Of a stretch of DNA of 53,273 nucleotides, positions 8,884 to 16,946 are shown one piece after another (the stretch's first letter is position 1; each line of letters begins with the position of its first letter). Both the position numbers and the translations under genes were made by a program. The DNA is taken from positions 1-53,273 of the forward strand of contig JAQBGF010000179.1 in the NCBI GenBank assembly GCA_032122615.1, written 5' to 3'. The stretch is from SHZI01 sp032122615 (GTDB lineage: Bacteria > Pseudomonadota > Gammaproteobacteria > Steroidobacterales > GCA-2729495). A model generated the notes under the pieces. It did not search any database, had not been told where the DNA came from, and saw only the letters and a list, made by a program, of their open reading frames with translations.

Positions 8884-10428
8884 ATGACATTGCCTGTGTA
8901 CCTGGATTACGCGGCCAGCACGCCGGTGGCGCCAGAGGTGATCGATGCGATGACCTTTGCGCTTCGCTCGCCCGGGCTCGTCGGCAATCCGGCTGCCGGG
9001 ACGCATGTGCCGGGCCAACTCGCCGCCGCGGCCGTGGCAGCAGCCCGGGCCGAGGTCGCTGCCCTCATTCATGCCGCGCCGGAGGAGATCGTTTTCACGT
9101 CCGGCGCCACCGAAGCTGACAACCTGGCGATCATCGGCGGCGCCCGGTTCCGTCAGGGCGATGGCCGCCACCTGGTTACGGCGCTGACTGAACACAAGGC
9201 CGTGCTGGAATGCTGCCGGCACCTGGCCAGGGAGGGCTGGAGGGTGACGTGGCTGAAGCCTGACGCCGAAGGAATCATCGCCCCGTCAGCCGTCGAAGCT
9301 GCACTGGAGCCGGATACGGTGCTGGTGTCGGTGATGCATGCTAACAACGAGACGGGCGTCGTCCAGGACATCGCCGCAATTGGTGGCCTGTGCCGCAAGC
9401 GGCGCGTGCTGTTTCACGTCGATGCTGCCCAGAGTGCAGGCCGTCTGCCAGTTGATGTCCGGGCCCTGCAAGTCGACCTGCTCTCACTCTCCGCCCACAA
9501 GATTTATGGACCGAAGGGCATTGGCGCGCTGTTCATCGACCGCGAGCACCTGCGACGGGTTGAGCCTCTGCTGTTTGGTGGTGGCCAGGAGCGGGGCCTG
9601 CGGCCGGGTACGCTCCCGACTCACCAGATCGTGGGCATGGGTGAGGCCTTCCGGATTGCCGGCCCGCGGCTTTCGGCGGACCGACAGCACGTGACGAGGC
9701 TCCGCGATCGGCTCTGGGCCCGTTTGCAGCTGATCCCGGGCGTAATCCGTAACGGTCATCCGGGGCAGAGCACTGGCCATATCCTCAATGTCAGTGTGCG
9801 GGGCGTCGAGGGCGAGAGCCTGCACGCGGGCCTTGGCGAACTCGCCGTAGCCAGCGGCTCGGCCTGCACGAGCCTCACCGACGAGCCGTCTTATGTCCTG
9901 CGGGTTCTCGGACGTTCTGCCGCGCTGGCGCGCAGCTCGGTGCGTTTTTCCTTTGGCCGGGAGACGACCGACGATGAGATCGATCGTGCCGCGGAGCTGT
10001 TCGCGCGCACGATTGCTGACCTGCGCAAACGGTCGCCGGCGGTGATTCCCAAGATCAGGGACGCGCAATCGGCTGCCGGCGAAGCCCCGGGCCGCATGCT
10101 GGCACGCGGCGAGGCCGGTTCGATCGAGGCGGGAACCTGGGTGGTCGTTACCGCTTCTATTCGGGGCGAGCAGGTCGACCGGTTGGAGGCGCGGGTCTAC
10201 GGTTGCCCGCACACCATGGCCGCCTGTGACCGGGTGGTGCAGCTGCTGACGGGCGGCACCGCTGCCGGGCTTGGGACCCTGGACCCGCTGGCCCTGGCTG
10301 CGGCGCTGGAAATACCGGTGGAAAAGACCGGTCGGCTGCTAATCATTCAAGATGCCTTGCGCAACTGCTTGGCGGATTGGGACAATGCTGGGCTGGATCA
10401 AAGGAGGCGCCCGTGGCCATCACCCTGA
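8884..10428 (+). CDS. iscS: Cysteine desulfurase IscS fused to a degenerate IscU-like scaffold domain
   Basis: Residues 1 to about 395 are a full IscS: YLDYAASTPV, FTSGATEADNLA, the PLP lysine K206 in SAHKIYGPKG, and the persulfide cysteine C328 in SGSACTS, at the same numbers as in E. coli IscS. Residues about 400-505 resemble IscU, in the segments GEAGSIEAGTWVVV, ARVYGCPHTMAACDRVVQLL and LLIIQDALRNCLADW. Of the three IscU cluster-binding cysteines only the middle one (C441, YGCP) remains. The first (PACGD in IscU) reads EAGS, and the third (HCS in IscU) is replaced by Gly-Arg. The tail therefore probably cannot hold a [2Fe-2S] cluster in the canonical way, though it could accept or dock sulfur. 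iscA overlaps its 3' end. The fused domain's function is inference. Confidence 0.9.
   Translation: MTLPVYLDYAASTPVAPEVIDAMTFALRSPGLVGNPAAGTHVPGQLAAAAVAAARAEVAALIHAAPEEIVFTSGATEADNLAIIGGARFRQGDGRHLVTALTEHKAVLECCRHLAREGWRVTWLKPDAEGIIAPSAVEAALEPDTVLVSVMHANNETGVVQDIAAIGGLCRKRRVLFHVDAAQSAGRLPVDVRALQVDLLSLSAHKIYGPKGIGALFIDREHLRRVEPLLFGGGQERGLRPGTLPTHQIVGMGEAFRIAGPRLSADRQHVTRLRDRLWARLQLIPGVIRNGHPGQSTGHILNVSVRGVEGESLHAGLGELAVASGSACTSLTDEPSYVLRVLGRSAALARSSVRFSFGRETTDDEIDRAAELFARTIADLRKRSPAVIPKIRDAQSAAGEAPGRMLARGEAGSIEAGTWVVVTASIRGEQVDRLEARVYGCPHTMAACDRVVQLLTGGTAAGLGTLDPLALAAALEIPVEKTGRLLIIQDALRNCLADWDNAGLDQRRRPWPSP
10401..10407 (+). promoter_or_regulatory. Strong ribosome binding site deciding the iscA start
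   Basis: AAGGAGG ends five bases before GTG 10413. It lies inside the coding sequence of the upstream fusion gene and selects GTG 10413 over the ATG at 10377, whose extra residues (MGQCWAGSKEAP) are unlike A-type carriers. Confidence 0.85.
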
Positions 10429-10763
10429 CTGAGAACGCCCTGAATCGGGTACGTGCATTCGTTGCGGGTGGATCGTCGGACACAGTCCCGGGCCGTGCCG
10501 GCAGTCCCGTGGGCCTGCGCATTGGCATCAAGCGCACGGGTTGCTCCGGTCTTGCCTATGTCATCAACTACGCCGAACAGGTCACGGCGGACGATGTTGT
10601 CTTCGATCAGGGCGGCGTGCGGGTCGTTGTCGACCGACAGGCGCTCGAGATGATCGATGGCACGGTCGTGGACTTTGTCCGCGAGGGCCTCAACGAGGCC
10701 TTCCGCTTCCGCAATCCCAAGGCCAAGGGCGAATGCGGTTGCGGCGAGAGTTTTACTGTCTAG
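10413..10763 (+). CDS. iscA: A-type iron-sulfur carrier IscA
   Basis: A 116-aa A-type carrier that passes Fe-S clusters or iron to target proteins. The three family cysteines are present: one in KRTGCSGLAYV and two in GECGCGESF. The start is GTG 10413, set by a strong Shine-Dalgarno, giving VAITLTENAL as in family members. It overlaps the IscS-IscU fusion by 16 bases, so the two are translationally linked. No hscB, hscA, fdx or iscX follows; ndk does. ErpA is a close paralogue and cannot be excluded by sequence alone, but the context favours IscA. Confidence 0.88.
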   Translation: MAITLTENALNRVRAFVAGGSSDTVPGRAGSPVGLRIGIKRTGCSGLAYVINYAEQVTADDVVFDQGGVRVVVDRQALEMIDGTVVDFVREGLNEAFRFRNPKAKGECGCGESFTV

Positions 10764-10791
10764 CGTCGGTATTTTCCAGGAGTTTTTATTA

Positions 10792-11223
10792 GTGGCTATC
10801 GAACGAACCTTGTCCATCATCAAGCCCGACGGCGTGCAGAAGAATCTCGTCGGCGAGGTCTATCGCCGGTTTGAGCAGGCCGGGCTGAAGATTATTGCTG
10901 CCCGCATGCTGCACCTGACGAAGGCGCAGGCGGAGGCGTTCTACGCCGTCCACCGCGAACGTCCGTTCTACAAGGATCTGGTCAGCTACATGATCACGGG
11001 ACCCGTGATTGCCCAGGTGCTTGAAGGCGAGAACGCCATCGAGGCGCATCGGAAGATCATGGGCGCCACGGATCCGAAGAAGGCTGACGCCGGGACCATT
11101 CGTCGCGACTTCGCCGCGAGCATCGAGGAAAATGTGGTCCACGGTTCCGATGCCGTGGAGACTGCCCGGCACGAAATCAGTTTCTTCTTCGCCCAGGCGG
11201 ACGTGTGTCCACGCACCCGTTAG
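10792..11223 (+). CDS. ndk: Nucleoside diphosphate kinase
   Basis: A 143-aa enzyme that moves the gamma phosphate of ATP to nucleoside diphosphates through a phosphohistidine. Visible are the N-terminus AIERTLSIIKPDGVQKN and the active-site histidine in NVVHGSDAVETARHEI. The start is GTG 10792, with CAGGAG about ten bases upstream. The length is that of bacterial Ndk. rlmN begins seven bases later, so they are probably co-transcribed. Confidence 0.97.
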   Translation: MAIERTLSIIKPDGVQKNLVGEVYRRFEQAGLKIIAARMLHLTKAQAEAFYAVHRERPFYKDLVSYMITGPVIAQVLEGENAIEAHRKIMGATDPKKADAGTIRRDFAASIEENVVHGSDAVETARHEISFFFAQADVCPRTR

Positions 11224-11230
11224 GGGCCTG

Positions 11231-12370
11231 ATGAACGACAACCCTGACCTGCTCCCGTTTGACCTCCGGCCGTTGGGTCTCCCGCGGCCGGAACTCGAGC
11301 AGCTCTTTGCAGGGTTGGGCGAGAAGCCCTTTCGTGCCCGGCAGTTGATGCGCTGGATGTACGGGCGCGGCGTATTGGACCCGGTCGCCATGACCGACCT
11401 GTCGGGCGCGTTGCGCGAGACGCTCGGACGGCGCGCCGATTTCAGGCTGCCGGCCATAGACACCGTGCAGGAGTCTGTCGACGGCACGACCAAGTGGCGA
11501 CTGGCCGTCGGCGCGGGACAACTGATCGAGACCGTGTTCATCCCGGAAGAGGGGCGGGGCACGCTTTGCGTGTCGTCGCAGGTGGGGTGCGCCCTCGACT
11601 GCTCATTCTGCGCAACGGGACGCCAGGGTTTCAATCGCAACCTGACGGCGGCCGAGATCGTCGGCCAGGTCGTGCTGGCCACGCGGGAACTCGGCCTCGT
11701 GGCCGGGAGATCCCGGGTGACCAATGTCGTGTTCATGGGCATGGGCGAACCGCTGGCTAACTTCCGGGCCCTCGTCCAGGCCTGCGGCGTGCTGATCGAT
11801 GATCTGGGTTTCCAGTTGTCGCGCCGGCGGGTCACCGTGAGCACGTCCGGCCTGGTGCCACAGATTCGCAAGCTTGCCCAGGAGACGAATGCAGCACTGG
11901 CTGTGTCGCTGCACGCGCCAGATGACGAGCTGCGTAACGAGCTCGTGCCGATCAACCGGCAGCATCCCATCGCGGAGCTGCTCGAGGCCTGCTGGGACTA
12001 CGCCGAGGTGACCAATGCCACGGGCATCACCTTTGAGTACGTCATGCTGTCGGGGGTGAACGACTCGGAGGCCCAGGCGCGACGGCTGGCGAAACTGCTC
12101 GTTAACCGGCCGGCGAAGGTCAACCTCATTCCCTTCAATCCGTTCCCGGGCAGCGACTACCGTCGCTCGACGCCGGAGGCGCTTGGCCGTTTCCGGCAAG
12201 TGCTACTCGACGCCGGCATCATGACGATCACCCGGCGGACCCGCGGCGACGACATCGCGGCCGCCTGTGGCCAGCTCGCCGGTCAGGTGAACAACCGGGT
12301 GCGGGCACCCTTAGGCAGCAAGCGGCACGCGGGCAGCGCCACGGTTCACGAGATCCGGTGGCAGAACTGA
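11231..12370 (+). CDS. rlmN: Dual-specificity RNA methyltransferase RlmN (radical SAM)
   Basis: RlmN adds a methyl group to C2 of adenine 2503 of 23S rRNA and adenine 37 of some tRNAs. The radical-SAM cluster motif C-x3-C-x2-C is in CALDCSFCATGRQGF. SAM-binding FMGMGEPL, VSTSGLVP and SLHAPDDELR follow. The C-terminal cysteine of the Cys pair lies in GDDIAAACGQLAGQ. The start ATG 11231 gives 379 aa. The stop TGA overlaps the pilW ATG by one base. Confidence 0.97.
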   Translation: MNDNPDLLPFDLRPLGLPRPELEQLFAGLGEKPFRARQLMRWMYGRGVLDPVAMTDLSGALRETLGRRADFRLPAIDTVQESVDGTTKWRLAVGAGQLIETVFIPEEGRGTLCVSSQVGCALDCSFCATGRQGFNRNLTAAEIVGQVVLATRELGLVAGRSRVTNVVFMGMGEPLANFRALVQACGVLIDDLGFQLSRRRVTVSTSGLVPQIRKLAQETNAALAVSLHAPDDELRNELVPINRQHPIAELLEACWDYAEVTNATGITFEYVMLSGVNDSEAQARRLAKLLVNRPAKVNLIPFNPFPGSDYRRSTPEALGRFRQVLLDAGIMTITRRTRGDDIAAACGQLAGQVNNRVRAPLGSKRHAGSATVHEIRWQN

Positions 12371-13167
12371 TGCGCAAACCGGGCCTGCCACTGATCCTGC
12401 GTGCGGTTGTCCTGTGGGTTCTGATCCTGGGGGCTGCTGCTTGCGTCACCACATCTTCGCGCCCGACGTCGGCGCCGGCTCCCGCCGGGGAAGCGGCGCA
12501 GTACAACCTGCAGCTGGGTATCTCCTACCTCAGGCAGAACAACCTGCAGGCTGCGCGGCAGAAACTGGAAAAGGCGCTTGAGCAGGAGCCCGACCTGGCA
12601 ATAGCGCACGCCGCGCTCGGCATTGTTTTCGAGCGACTGGAGGATCCGAAGGGCGCGGAGCGCCATTATCGGCGAGCCGTGGACCTCGACGACTCCAACC
12701 CCGACAACCTGAACGCGCTTGCCGTCTTTACCTGCACCCGCAAGCAGGAACCGCAGGCAGCGTTGAAGCTTTTCGATCGTGCTATCGCGATTCCGCTGTC
12801 AGTGAGTGCCGCGAACCGGCCGATGCTCTACACCAACGCCGGCACCTGCGCCAAGAGCGTCGATCTGGCGCGTTCCGAGACCTATCTGCGTGGTGCCCTG
12901 GCGGAGGATCCGCTGTTCCCCGATGCGCTGCTCCAGTTGGCCGAGGTCACTCTGGAGCGGGGCAATGCCCTTGCGGCGCGTGGATTCCTCGAGCGCTATC
13001 TGGCCCGCGTCAAGGCAACGTCGGCGGCGCTGTGGCTTGGGGTACGCATCGAGCAGGCACTGAACGACAATTCCGCAGCAGCCCGGTACGGCGAGCAGTT
13101 GCGGCGCGAATTCCCGGAGGCCGCCGAAACCCGCTTGCTTGCTGAACAGTCACGGTCGCCGGGCTGA
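12370..13167 (+). CDS. pilW: Type IV pilus biogenesis/stability lipoprotein PilW (PilF-like)
   Basis: PilW/PilF is an outer-membrane TPR lipoprotein needed for assembly of the PilQ secretin. The 265-aa product has an N-terminal hydrophobic segment ending in GAAAC, a weak lipobox because Ala rather than Leu sits at -3. TPR units follow from about residue 45 (AAQYNLQLGISYLRQNN, then AIAHAALGIVFERLED). The start ATG 12370 overlaps the rlmN stop; GTG 12358 is a weaker alternative. The position between rlmN and rodZ is the standard one. Confidence 0.9.
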   Translation: MRKPGLPLILRAVVLWVLILGAAACVTTSSRPTSAPAPAGEAAQYNLQLGISYLRQNNLQAARQKLEKALEQEPDLAIAHAALGIVFERLEDPKGAERHYRRAVDLDDSNPDNLNALAVFTCTRKQEPQAALKLFDRAIAIPLSVSAANRPMLYTNAGTCAKSVDLARSETYLRGALAEDPLFPDALLQLAEVTLERGNALAARGFLERYLARVKATSAALWLGVRIEQALNDNSAAARYGEQLRREFPEAAETRLLAEQSRSPG

Positions 13168-13188
13168 TCGCAGTCACCGGGTAGCAGC

Positions 13189-13767
13189 ATGGTGGACGGC
13201 AATAAGGAAACCACACTGGGCCTCGGTGAGCGACTGCGCTCCGCCCGCAAGGCCCGCGCACTCACACTGCAACAGGCGGCTTTCACGCTGCGGCTTGAGG
13301 AGTCCGTGTTGCAGGCGCTGGAGGACGAGCGTTACGACGTGCTGGGTGCCGCTGTGTTTGTTCGGGGCCACCTGAAGGCGTACGCGAGGCTGCTTGGTCT
13401 GTCGGAGGAGGTCACCCTGATGGCCTATAGAAACTCTGATCCGAATGCGGATGCGCCGCCCAAGGTGACGCGCGAGCTGGAAAGGCCGCTCACGACGACG
13501 CCGGGTCCAACCGTCATCCTCGTAGCGGTGGGCTTTGCGCTCCTGGCGATGTTGCTGGTGTATGTCTTGAGCGCGGGGGATGAACCGGTGCAGCCGGGCG
13601 CAACGACTGCGCCAGGACAGGAGGCGGTTCCGACGATCGAATTGGTGCCGGTCCTTCCGCCTGGCCTGGAGCAGGAACCCGAGGCGCCGCCGGAATCCGT
13701 GCCGGAACCCGCCGACGAAACCGTGGTAGCACCGGTTGGGGTACCACCGGCAGTCACCGTCGAATGA
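13189..13767 (+). CDS. rodZ: Short RodZ-like cytoskeletal membrane protein
   Basis: Residues about 10-80 form the cytoplasmic helix-turn-helix (HTH_25) domain that in RodZ binds MreB: LGERLRSARKARALTLQQAA and FVRGHLKAYARLLGL. A transmembrane helix lies at about 105-125 (PTVILVAVGFALLAMLLVYVL). After it only about 65 Pro/Glu/Val-rich residues remain, so the periplasmic beta domain of full-length RodZ (usually over 300 aa) is missing. The stop overlaps the hisS start (ATGA), so the short form is not an artefact of a nearby frameshift. ispG, usually between rodZ and hisS, is absent. Confidence 0.85.
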   Translation: MVDGNKETTLGLGERLRSARKARALTLQQAAFTLRLEESVLQALEDERYDVLGAAVFVRGHLKAYARLLGLSEEVTLMAYRNSDPNADAPPKVTRELERPLTTTPGPTVILVAVGFALLAMLLVYVLSAGDEPVQPGATTAPGQEAVPTIELVPVLPPGLEQEPEAPPESVPEPADETVVAPVGVPPAVTVE

Positions 13768-15047
13768 GCGAAAACCTCCAGGCCATCCGCGGGATGGAAG
13801 ACCTCCTGCCGCCGTCGAGCGCGGCGTGGCAGCACGTGGAAGGCACCATCCGTGGCCTGCTGCTGGACTACGGGTACCAGGAGATCCGGGTGCCCATCGT
13901 TGAGCGCACGGAGTTGTTCAAGCGCTCCATCGGCGAGGTGACCGACATCGTTGAGAAGGAGATGTACACCTTCGAGGACCGCAACGGAATGTCGATTACA
14001 TTGCGGCCGGAAGCGACGGCCGGCATCGTCCGGGCGTGCATGGAACACGGCCTGCTGCGGAATCAGCGGCAGAAATTCTTTTCGACGGGCCCCATGTTCC
14101 GTTACGAAAAGCCGCAGAAAGGCCGCTACCGTCAGTTTCATCAGTTCGACGTCGAAGCTCTCGGCTTCGCTGGCCCGGATATCGATGCCGAGTTGCTGAT
14201 CCTGCTGGCGCGCCTGTGGCAGCTGCTTGGCATCGGGCATTTGAGCCTGCAGATCAATACGCTTGGCACAGCCGAGTCGCGGCAGATGTACCGGGCCGAG
14301 CTCACTGCCTATTTCCAGAAAAGCATCGATCAGCTCGATGAGGACAGCCGGCGGCGGCTTGACCGCAATCCCCTGCGCATCCTCGACAGCAAGAATCCCG
14401 ACCAACAGGCGCTGATCGCAGGCGCTCCTCAACTCACCCAGTACCTCGATGCCGCCTCCGAAGCCCACTTCAGTGAGTTGCGCGGCCTTCTGGATGACGC
14501 CGGAGTGGCCTACACCGTCAATCCGCGCCTGGTGCGCGGCCTGGATTACTACGGCCTGACCGTTTTCGAGTGGGTCACCGATCGCCTCGGCAGCCAGGGC
14601 GCGGTCTGCGCCGGTGGCAGGTATGATGGTCTCGTGGCCCACTTAGGCGGCGAGGCGACGCCGGCGATCGGCTTTGCCATTGGCCTGGAGCGTCTCGTCG
14701 AGTTATACGGGCTGGTCGGCGTACCCGTGCCAGGCCGGACCCCGGATGTGTATGTAGTGGCGGCCGGCGACGGCACCACCCGGTACGCTTTTCGAATTGC
14801 CGAGGCCCTCCGGAATGCACGGCCGCCCCTGCGGGTGGAGACGCATTGTGGCGGTGGCGGCTTCAAGGTGCAGATGAAGCGGGCAGATCGAAGCGGGGCC
14901 ACAGTCGCCGTGATCGTGGGCGAAGATGAGGTTGCCAGTGGAACCGCCGTGGTCAAGCCACTGCGCGCCGAAGTTGAACAACAAAAGGTTGCCGTGGCGG
15001 ACTTGACCCGCGCCATCGCTCCTTACCTTGCCAAACCTGAACTTTGA
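13764..15047 (+). CDS. hisS: Histidyl-tRNA synthetase
   Basis: A 427-aa class II aminoacyl-tRNA synthetase. Visible are IRGMEDLLP at the N-terminus, class II motif 2 (FRYEKPQKGRYRQFHQFDVE), the histidine-specific LVRGLDYYGLTVFEW, and motif 3 in PAIGFAIGLERLV. The anticodon-binding domain fills the C-terminal 100 residues. The ATG overlaps the rodZ stop by four bases (ATGA), indicating translational coupling. Confidence 0.98.
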   Translation: MSENLQAIRGMEDLLPPSSAAWQHVEGTIRGLLLDYGYQEIRVPIVERTELFKRSIGEVTDIVEKEMYTFEDRNGMSITLRPEATAGIVRACMEHGLLRNQRQKFFSTGPMFRYEKPQKGRYRQFHQFDVEALGFAGPDIDAELLILLARLWQLLGIGHLSLQINTLGTAESRQMYRAELTAYFQKSIDQLDEDSRRRLDRNPLRILDSKNPDQQALIAGAPQLTQYLDAASEAHFSELRGLLDDAGVAYTVNPRLVRGLDYYGLTVFEWVTDRLGSQGAVCAGGRYDGLVAHLGGEATPAIGFAIGLERLVELYGLVGVPVPGRTPDVYVVAAGDGTTRYAFRIAEALRNARPPLRVETHCGGGGFKVQMKRADRSGATVAVIVGEDEVASGTAVVKPLRAEVEQQKVAVADLTRAIAPYLAKPEL

Positions 15048-15060
15048 TGGGAATGCAGTC

Positions 15061-15741
15061 GTGGAAGAGTTACTGACAGATCAACAACAGGCTGAGCACG
15101 TCAAGAGCTGGGTGCGCCAGAACGGCATCTTCCTCGTGACGGTACTGACCCTCGGCCTCGGCGGACAGTTTGGCTGGAGTCAATGGCGCCATTACCAGGA
15201 GCGCCAGGCCGAGGAGGCGTCCGAACTTTACGAGACCTTCCTGCAGTCGGCTCGCGCCAATCAACTGGAGCAGGCGGAGGCAGGCATGGCCAGACTCGCC
15301 ACTGATTACGGCTCGTCTCCCTATGCAGATCACGGCCGGCTGGCCATGGCGCGCCTGTACCTCGACCAGGGCAAGCCAGAGCCTGCAGCCGAGGCGCTGC
15401 AGACGGTGGTCGGTACCGGCGTGACGCCGGAAATCCGCAACATCGCGCGCCTTCGGCTCGCGCGTTTGCTGATCTACCAGGAAAAGTATGACGAGGCTCT
15501 GAAGACTGTCGGCGATTCCGGGTCGCGGGCATTTTCGCCGGCTTTCCACGACGTGCGTGGTGATGTGTATTACGCAATGGGCAAGCTGCCAGAAGCGCGC
15601 AGCGAGTACGAGCAAGCCCTGAATGGCGATAATTCCGCGAAAGTGATTGAGGGTACCTACGTGCAGGCCAAGCTCGACGATATTGGCGGCGCCACGGCCG
15701 ACCTCGCCACGCTGCCTGCGGCTCCTTCGCCAGCGCCGTGA
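15061..15741 (+). CDS. yfgM: YfgM-like TPR membrane protein (SecYEG-associated chaperone)
   Basis: A 226-aa protein with an N-terminal cytoplasmic stretch (VEELLTDQQQAEHVKSWVRQN), one membrane helix (about 25-45) and a periplasmic TPR-like domain, the YfgM/TPR_21 pattern. In E. coli, YfgM binds SecYEG and PpiD and helps periplasmic folding. The start is GTG 15061, which fits family N-termini; a TTG at 15028 inside hisS is less likely. It sits between hisS and bamB as in E. coli. Confidence 0.92.
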   Translation: MEELLTDQQQAEHVKSWVRQNGIFLVTVLTLGLGGQFGWSQWRHYQERQAEEASELYETFLQSARANQLEQAEAGMARLATDYGSSPYADHGRLAMARLYLDQGKPEPAAEALQTVVGTGVTPEIRNIARLRLARLLIYQEKYDEALKTVGDSGSRAFSPAFHDVRGDVYYAMGKLPEARSEYEQALNGDNSAKVIEGTYVQAKLDDIGGATADLATLPAAPSPAP

Positions 15742-16934
15742 TGAACGGCCTGTCGGCACACGCCCTGCCGCCGTGGGCAAGGGCCACGGTCCTCGCTCTC
15801 GTTCTGGTCGCGCTGGTACTTCCGAACGCCGGCTGTAGCGTGTTTGGCGGCGACGACGACGAGCCGCAACCGGCTGATCTGGTCAAATTCAAGCCGACGA
15901 TCCGTATCAAAAAGGTCTGGAGCGCAAGCCTCGGTGGCGACAGCGAGTCACTGCGCCTCGCGCTACAACCCGCGTCTGACGGCGCGCGGGTCTTTGCGGC
16001 CGCCCACGACGGCAAGGTTTCCGCCTTCGACGCCGAGAAAGGCAAACGCCTGTGGCGGCAAAAAACCAAGCTTCAGTTGTCGGGTGGCCCGGCGACCGAT
16101 GGTGACGTTGTGGTGGTCGGGTCGAGCAACGGCGAAGTGGTCGCCTTAAACGCGGCTGATGGCCGGCAGCGCTGGCGTACGAAAGTGTCGAGCGAAGTCC
16201 TGGCGGCCCCGGCGATTGCCGGTGGTGTTGCCCTCGTGCGTACCGTGGACGGGAAATTGACAGCGCTCGACCTGACCGATGGCCGGCAACGATGGTTCGT
16301 GCAGCAGCTGATGCCCCGTCTCACCGTGCGTGGTACGGGCGCGCCTGTCGTGATCAAGGACACGGTCTTCTGTGGTTTTGACAATGGCAAGCTGGCGTCT
16401 TATTCGCTGGCCGACGGTTCCGTCGGCTGGGAAGTGCTGCTCGACCCGCCGGCTGGCCGCAACGAAGTCGAGCGGCTGGCCGACATCAATTCGACGATCC
16501 GTGCCATCGGTGAAGACCTGTACGTGGTCGGGTATCGCGGTCAGCTTGCCTCGGTCGCGGCAGAGTCAGGCCAGGTCCTGTGGTCGCGGGACGTCCGGAG
16601 CTACGAGGGGCTCAGCGTTGATCTGCAGAATGTCTACGTGTCCGGTGCCGACAGTGACCTGTCGGCCATGGTGAGGCAGACCGGCAGCGATCTGTGGAAG
16701 CACGAGCAGTTGATGCTGCGCGATATTTCCGGTCCCACCGCGTACCGGAATTCTGTCGTAGTCGGTGATTTCGAGGGCTATGTGCACTTTTTCGATACCG
16801 CCACTGGTGAACTACAGGCGCGTGTGCGCGCTGGCAGCGACCGTGTCACATCGCCGCCGGTAGTCGTGAGCGAGACGATCTACGTGCAAACTGATGGCGG
16901 AGACCTGGCTGCCTTCCGGCAGCTTGCGAAATAA
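15741..16934 (+). CDS. bamB: Outer-membrane assembly lipoprotein BamB
   Basis: BamB is the beta-propeller lipoprotein of the BAM complex that folds outer-membrane proteins. The 397-aa product has a signal peptide ending in the lipobox PNAGC. PQQ-like propeller repeats follow, such as VFAAAHDGKVSAFDAEKG, VVVGSSNGEVVALNAADG and ALVRTVDGKLTALDLTDG. The start ATG 15741 overlaps the yfgM stop (TGATG). der follows after 12 bases. Confidence 0.96.
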   Translation: MNGLSAHALPPWARATVLALVLVALVLPNAGCSVFGGDDDEPQPADLVKFKPTIRIKKVWSASLGGDSESLRLALQPASDGARVFAAAHDGKVSAFDAEKGKRLWRQKTKLQLSGGPATDGDVVVVGSSNGEVVALNAADGRQRWRTKVSSEVLAAPAIAGGVALVRTVDGKLTALDLTDGRQRWFVQQLMPRLTVRGTGAPVVIKDTVFCGFDNGKLASYSLADGSVGWEVLLDPPAGRNEVERLADINSTIRAIGEDLYVVGYRGQLASVAAESGQVLWSRDVRSYEGLSVDLQNVYVSGADSDLSAMVRQTGSDLWKHEQLMLRDISGPTAYRNSVVVGDFEGYVHFFDTATGELQARVRAGSDRVTSPPVVVSETIYVQTDGGDLAAFRQLAK

Positions 16935-16946
16935 CGGCACGCGGTC

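Noticed and set aside
13425..14642. A 405-codon open frame antisense to rodZ/hisS
   Set aside because: rodZ and hisS are unmistakable and overlap each other; the antisense frame has no family features.
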